This document shows positions 58,869-64,000 of a stretch of 64,000 bases of DNA, piece after piece. The notes beneath the pieces were generated by a model that saw only the letters and a list, made by a program, of their open reading frames with translations, had not been told where the DNA came from and made no database searches. Every line of letters begins with the position of its first letter. Position 1 is the stretch's first letter. This DNA is from Lytechinus variegatus (taxonomy: Eukaryota > Echinodermata > Echinoidea > Temnopleuroida > Toxopneustidae), in NCBI RefSeq assembly GCF_018143015.1, contig NC_054751.1:32254347-32318346 (forward strand), read 5' to 3'. Position numbers and translations under genes: made by a program.

Positions 58869-61103
58869 CTGGCTGTCTAATTTTTTTCTTTCTAGACTTA
58901 TTTTTCTTCATCCACCCCCTTTCTACACCTCTAAAGAACGTGCATTTGCCAATCATATCTGTAGTGAGGCCTATAAATGTCCTTTTCTCAAAGTTGAGGT
59001 GTAGGCCTATACATAGATAATACGTTTGCGATTAAAAAAATAGTTACAGGCATAGTTTGTATTTAAATTATGAATAAGACTTTGGGGTAAAAAAAATAAT
59101 GATTTCATATTTTTGTGCATATCAGCAGCATGATTATTATACTTTGTATGTTGGTATGCCATTACTTCTATTTTTCGAACGTTAAGACTGTATCATTGCG
59201 CGAGTGAACCCATTTTCTTGCTGGACGGACAGAAACTATGCATGCATCGCGGTCCTTGCATGCTAAGCATACCGTAATTTTTATTCGCTTACTTTCCTTA
59301 TTTCAAGGTCGATTTTCTTCGTTCAAAATTGAAAATGGACTAGTATTGGATGTCTGAATGTAATATGCCTTTGAAAACGTGATTAATATCGAATACAATA
59401 ATTTCATTCCGAAGATCCTTCTACAGGCAGACAAGTCTTACGTAATAGCACAGCTGTTGTTTATCATTTCGTCCTTGGCTCAACGCTCATTTAGCTGGCC
59501 CATGGTGGTGAAATCGAGACAAGGGGATTAGCTGGCCAAGATGGGTTTATCGGGGTTGGAAAAGTTGTTTGAGATATTCCAAACACAAATCGGGGTATGA
59601 AACCGCAGTTTGCAGTCCGAAGTGAGGTCGAGAATCAAACGGGAAATTTTCGTAATGTACTACTAAGAGTCAAAAGATAAAATATGCTACTTAAAGATTT
59701 GATCACTTAGATCTAAATTGAATTTAATTATTTGAAAGACTGGTCTGAATGTGCTGATGTACTGTAGGCCTATAAACTTTCCAGAGTGTGTTTGTTGTGT
59801 GCTGCCCCAATAGGCTGTAGATCTATAGACACAACACAGCCTAAATGTTTGGAAGTATTATTAAAGTGGTATGTGTATGAACCATTAGCTGTAGGCAATG
59901 GCAATATCAATGACAATGGTTTATTTTAGGTTGCTGCTGAAAAAATAGACCCAAGCTCCAGTCTCTGACTGTACATTGGTTGACCTGCTAAGTTTGTTGG
60001 CTATACTCCCATGATAGTTAATTGTCAGAACCCCATATGGTTATTCCTGTCTAAAAAGTTGCGCCATGTTGGTCATGAATGACAAAAACATATATATATA
60101 CATGTAACTTACTCAAAGTTCTGTCATATTGTCTGTTGATTTAATACTGTAAAATGTTGAATGAATTAAGCTTTAAAAAAACTGTTTTCAATTTTTGAGA
60201 AAATGAAATTTATTAAAATGAATATGTGAAATCTCGCATATGATCGCAATAAATAAAAACAAAAATAAAATTAGATCTGTCAAACTAACAGTAGATGTGA
60301 TTGTTTGTCTTCTTTAAACCAACCGCAATATTTTTTGGGGGGCTTATTTTACAATAAACTTTTTGTCAGGGTGAACTTCAAAAGTGAACAGACAGACTTG
60401 TGGCTCCCCCCATTAACATGCTCATGAAACCTTCATGATTAATCATGACATAATCTGGCATGCCTGGTCCCAGTTTCAAAGAAATCAAGCAAATCATGCA
60501 GCCCCAACTAAATTAGTCTAGATTGTACATAGAGATGTATACTAATTATTAAGTATATATCTCTAAAATATGAGATTTTAAGATCTAGACTACCATGACT
60601 ACTGACTAGATCTACATCTTTAGTTTTGAGTTTAGACACAAACAAACAAATGACAAATGCAGCAATAGTGTAAAAACTGGAATACTAGATTACCAACAGA
60701 TGTCTAAAATTATCTCTCCTTTGCACTGGTCCTGCTCCTGACTAATAAAATTAGGAGGTTACTTAAGCTCAAAACGGCATGTATCCAAATCTTTGATGTA
60801 TTTCTCCTTCTTGGTCCCTGGCCTTTTAATATTATGTAGCTCCTCAAGCTAAGTTTGTCAATAAAAATAAGCCTTCATCAAGCACATTTATTTTTTATCT
60901 AAAAACTAGGAAATATAGAACTCGTAGTTTGGAATATCCGATATAATTGGTTGTTTAAATTTCTATTAGTAAGTTAATATTAAATTATGAAAATTATGTA
61001 AAAATTATTTTTTATAACTTTTATAGATTATTGAATACTATCAGTGGCATAACTAACAGAATGACAGCTTTAATAAGACTAATCCTCACGACTGAAAAAA
61101 AGA
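58869..61103. other. Intergenic region between PYROXD2 and ATP6V0E
   Basis: Non-coding DNA between two divergent genes. At about 60180-60376 is an isolated right end of the TTAAAGGGGAAGTTCACCC MITE family (ACAATAAACTTTTTGTCAGG, GTGAACTTC). No conserved frame found. PYROXD2 5' non-coding sequence may lie at its left side. Confidence 0.4.
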
Positions 61104-61111
61104 TCACATGA
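61104..61111 (+). promoter_or_regulatory. M-box/E-box motif upstream of the V-ATPase gene
   Basis: TCACATGA, within the palindrome GATCACATGATC, about 140 bp before the ATP6V0E start codon. TCATGTGA is the site favoured by MITF/TFE-family bHLH-ZIP factors, which control lysosomal and V-ATPase genes in animals. The family link is known; use of this site is inference. Confidence 0.35.
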
Positions 61112-61247
61112 TCTGATCTGATATACACGCAATATATCACTACTGATCAGTGATTAACCGGTGCTGCTGCAGCTAGTTTTATCAAGACGAATTCGAAACA
61201 GTGACTTGGTCTTGGAAAACGCAATAAATTCAATAAGAAGACGGAAG

Positions 61248-61345
61248 ATGGCGTCTGCTTGGATTACTGTAATTGTTCTTACTGGTTTCTGGGGTGTCAT
61301 AGGTATTATAGTTCCATGGTTCATTCCAAAAGGACCGAATAGAGG
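61248..61345 (+). CDS. ATP6V0E: V-type proton ATPase subunit e, first coding exon (partial gene)
   Basis: Small hydrophobic subunit of the membrane V0 sector of the proton pump that acidifies lysosomes and other vesicles. The exon encodes 32 residues plus two bases, [20 protein letters not shown] to [13 protein letters not shown], ending AGAGG before the donor GTAAGA. The FWG...G...[11 protein letters not shown] block is the family signature, and the exon ends at the same Gly as in vertebrate ATP6V0E genes. Residues 6-24 form the first membrane helix. The ATG at 61248 is the first in frame; upstream frame to 61161 has only GTG. The rest (normally about 50 residues with the second helix) is not found before 64000. 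Whether it corresponds to e1 or e2 is not meaningful outside vertebrates. Confidence 0.93.
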
Positions 61346-61490
61346 GTAAGATTACGGCCTTTTTATAATTCACTTTTCCCGTCTCTCACTTTTCAGGGCA
61401 CTCCCAGCCGAGATCGAATGACTGAGGCGCATTGCGCCTGAACTTAGCCGCAGTGCAGTGCCGGCGGAGCCTGGTTATTGCAGCTGAACC

Positions 61491-63201
61491 TAGCCAGGCG
61501 GCTTCTAGAGAGAGTAAAAATCATTTACTAACGTAAGGTTACTCTCATACGAAGCCAGGGATCCTATCTCATAGACCCACACAAAGGAAGCCAAAACTTA
61601 AACTTTCACCCCGAGATTTCTACTTTCCTTCTAAAAGTAAAAGATCTAGGCCCTAGAGCATGTAGAGTAGACCTAATTATATTTATAATAATCAACACTT
61701 TGAATATCAACGGAAAGACAAGACAAGACCTAAATCATGTAGGCCCTACATGGGAATAGGGATAAAACTTCATTTCCGACATTTCTACGCTCTCGTTGTT
61801 ATTTTTGAAGAATTCATCAAAAAAAATGAGAAAAATATCATTTTTTTATGAATTCTTCAAAAATAACAACGAGAGCGTAGAAATGTCGGAAATGAAGTTT
61901 TATCCCATGTAGGCCTACATGATTTAGGTCTAAGGCCTAGATCTTTTAGAAGGAAAGTAGAAATCTCGGGGGTGAAAGTTTTAAGTTTTGGCTTCCTTTG
62001 TGTGGGTCTATGAGATAGGATCCCTGGCTTCGTATGAGAGTAACCCTACGTCAGTAAATGATTTTTGTCTCACCTGCGAAGCAGAGTGAGACTATATAGG
62101 CGCCGCTTTTCCGACGGCGGCGGCGGCGGCGTCAACATCAAATCTTAACCTGAGGTTAAGTTTTTGAAATGACATCATAACTTAGAAAGTATATGGACCT
62201 AGTTCATGAAACTTGGCCATAAGGTTAATCAAGTATTACTGAACATCCTATTAAAGTTTCATGTCACATGACCAAGGTCAAAGGTCATTTAGGGTCAATG
62301 AACTTAGACCATGTTGGAGGAATCAACATTGAAATCTTAACCTGAGGTTAAGTTTTTGAAATGTCATCATAACTTAGAAAATATATGGACCTAGTTCATG
62401 AAACTTGGACATAAGGTTAATCAAGTATCACTGAACATCCTGCATGAGTTTCACATCACATGACCAAGGTCAAAGGTCATTTAGGGTCAATGAACTTTGG
62501 CCGAATTGGGGATATCTGTTGAATTCCCATCATAACTTTGAAAGTTTATGGATCTGATTCATGAAACTTGGACATAATAGTAATCAAGCATCACTGAATA
62601 TTTTGTGCAAGTTTCAGGTCTCGTGATTAAGGTCAAAGGTCATTTAGGGTCAATGAACTTTGGCCGAATCGGGGGTATCTGTTGAATTACCATCATAACT
62701 TTGAAAGTTTATTAGTCTAGTTCATTAAACTTGGACATATGAGTAATCAAATATCACTGAACATCCTGTGCGCGTTTCAGGTCACATGACCAAGGTCAAA
62801 GGTCAATGAACTTTGGCCGAATTGGGTGTATCTGTAGAATTACCATCAAAACTTTGAAAGTTTATGGATCTGATTCATGAAACTTGTACATAAGAGTAAT
62901 CAAGTATCACTGAACATCCTGTGCGAGTTTCAGGTCATATGATCAAGGTCAAAGGTCATGTAAGGTCAATGAACTTTGGCCATGTTGGGGTTTTTTGTTG
63001 AATAACCATCATATCTCTGTAAGTTTATTGGTCTCGTTCATAAAAAGTGGACATAAGAGTAACCATGTATCACTGAACATCTTGTGCGAGTTAGAGTAGT
63101 ATTCAAAGTCAGCACTGCTGCTATATTGAACCGCATGATGCAGGTGAGACGGCCAGAGGCATTCCACTTGTTACTCTAGAAGCCGCCTGGCTAGCTGAAC
63201 C
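61491..63201. mobile_element. Large fold-back element (family 3), interrupted
   Basis: The left arm from 61491 (GCTGAACCTAGCCAGGCGGC) mirrors the right arm, which continues to about 62066 and, after an insertion, resumes at 63173 (ACTCTAGAAGCCGCCTGGCT, ending GCTGAACC reversed). The centre is at about 61835 around GAATTCTTCAAAAATAAC repeats. The arms match closely over about 290 bp each. The GTGAGAC-ended repeat at 62067-63172 interrupts the right arm. It lies in ATP6V0E intron 1. Modules shared with 25680-26380. Confidence 0.85.
62067..63172 (-). repeat. GTGAGAC-ended dispersed repeat, full copy 2 (~1.1 kb)
   Basis: Inverted relative of 19158-20276, starting GTCTCACCTGCGAAGCA and ending AGGCATTCCACTTGTT. 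Five perfect DR1-type motifs (AGGTCAAAGGTCA) at 62275, 62467, 62630, 62793 and 62946, each near a CATGTG/CACATG E-box. It includes a CGG-run near 62117. No frame. Confidence 0.85.
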
Positions 63202-63589
63202 CGTGACTGAGCTGCTCTGATCTACATAGTACACTGTACATGTAGATCATGGCCCGTTAAACCAACATTGTCATTGAAACTATGTAGGGGTCTACAATGT
63301 GATACCCAATTTAGGCTTAGACATTTCGATACATGAGACTGCATGCACATCATCACATGCAGGCAGCTGCAGTGACCGTGACCGCAAGTCTTGATTAGAT
63401 CGACAAGATAATATAAAGGCAGCGCTTTGATGTTTCAAAATCAAAGTGCTAAGATTAATAAAGGGCATGAAGGGGGAAAAGGGAAGGAGAATTTTATACA
63501 GTACATGTACTAGACATCTCGGTAAAAGAACAACAAAGAACTGAAAGTGAAAACATCATTAGGAAAATTTGTACATACAAATTACCGTA

Positions 63590-63875
63590 AGTAACGGTGT
63601 ATTAACCGCACCCCCAACTTCGGACTAAAAAAAAAAAAAAAAAAAAAAATCTCACATTTACATGCATATTTGAGGTACAAAGAAACAAAATCTAAGTTTT
63701 TAAGATTTCAAAGTATGAAAAGCAAACAGGAAGGAAAAAAAAAGCTGGCGCGAAACGGGACTTTGAATAGCGCCAGCTTAAGTCGCACTATAACCACATT
63801 ACAACGCAATCTTCCAAGCTCACTCAACTCTCGCTCAGCGGTGACAAAATATTACCGAGTATGCATGGCGTCTCT
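63590..63875 (-). repeat. Dispersed repeat with CGGTAATATTTTGTCAC start, copy 2
   Basis: Inverted partial relative of 26385-27040: ATTAACCGCACCCCCAACTT, an A-run, CATGCATATTTGAGGTAC, then ...GTGACAAAATATTACCGAGT. The A-run at about 63628-63650 is expanded. Confidence 0.7.
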
Positions 63876-64000
63876 TTTAAATTAGCCAGGGAACTTCACT
63901 ACTTTGAATCGAGAATAAAGTCAAAATTAGTGTCATGAAGGTGGGTACGTTTGTTATGGACAACATCTAATTAATATTGAATATTCGCTTCTCATTACCC

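Noticed and set aside
58516-59020. Lys/Glu-rich and Phe/Ser-rich proteins
   Set aside because: Direct translations of the (TTTC)n microsatellite.
61161-61247. N-terminal extension of the V-ATPase subunit
   Set aside because: The frame is open but has no ATG before 61248, and the family starts at this Met.

Overview
The window looks like nuclear DNA of a marine deuterostome invertebrate, most likely an echinoderm such as a sea urchin. The genes have many short exons with GT-AG introns and metazoan orthologues. The introns and spacers are AT-rich and packed with short inverted-repeat transposons (MITEs), tRNA-headed SINEs and fold-back elements. The species call is inference. I see no bacterial gene, CRISPR array, rRNA or convincing functional tRNA.

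Four protein-coding genes can be read. (1) ACADSB, mitochondrial short/branched-chain acyl-CoA dehydrogenase, minus strand: nine coding exons from 22327 down to 10088, 422 residues. (2) RPL26 (ribosomal protein uL24), plus strand: three coding exons between 28807 and 33992, 147 residues. (3) PYROXD2, an FAD-dependent oxidoreductase, minus strand: thirteen coding exons from 58265 down to 40666, 589 residues if one apparent 2-bp insertion in exon 8 is discounted. (4) The first coding exon of the V-ATPase subunit e gene (ATP6V0E), plus strand at 61248-61345; the rest lies beyond the window. ACADSB and RPL26 diverge, RPL26 and PYROXD2 converge, and PYROXD2 and ATP6V0E diverge. They are unrelated housekeeping or mitochondrial genes that are simply neighbours.

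By region: 1-10 kb has no recognised gene, but holds MITEs, a SINE, a perfect 14 x 45-bp minisatellite and a short collagen-like ORF. 10-22.4 kb is ACADSB; its 6.4-kb first intron contains a decayed LINE, a 1.1-kb repeat with many nuclear-receptor-type motifs, and a 1.18-kb near-palindrome. 22.4-28.8 kb has a local duplication, TTAA-flanked MITEs and a fold-back element. 28.8-34.2 kb is RPL26, whose third intron holds an element-in-element nest. 34.2-40.7 kb is spacer with SINEs, MITEs and a 1.58-kb hairpin-ended element. 40.7-58.3 kb is PYROXD2; its second intron is swollen by a 4.83-kb relative of that element whose tRNA-headed ~439-bp segment has expanded into a satellite array with an 879-bp higher-order repeat. 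58.3-64 kb is the ATP6V0E upstream region and first intron, with a second large palindrome interrupted by another repeat.

The most unusual items are the hairpin-ended element turned satellite, the 2-bp frameshift in otherwise intact PYROXD2, the clean nested insertions with exact target duplications, and the repeated perfect DR1 motifs carried by a dispersed repeat. No new protein system is visible; the novelty is in the repeats.
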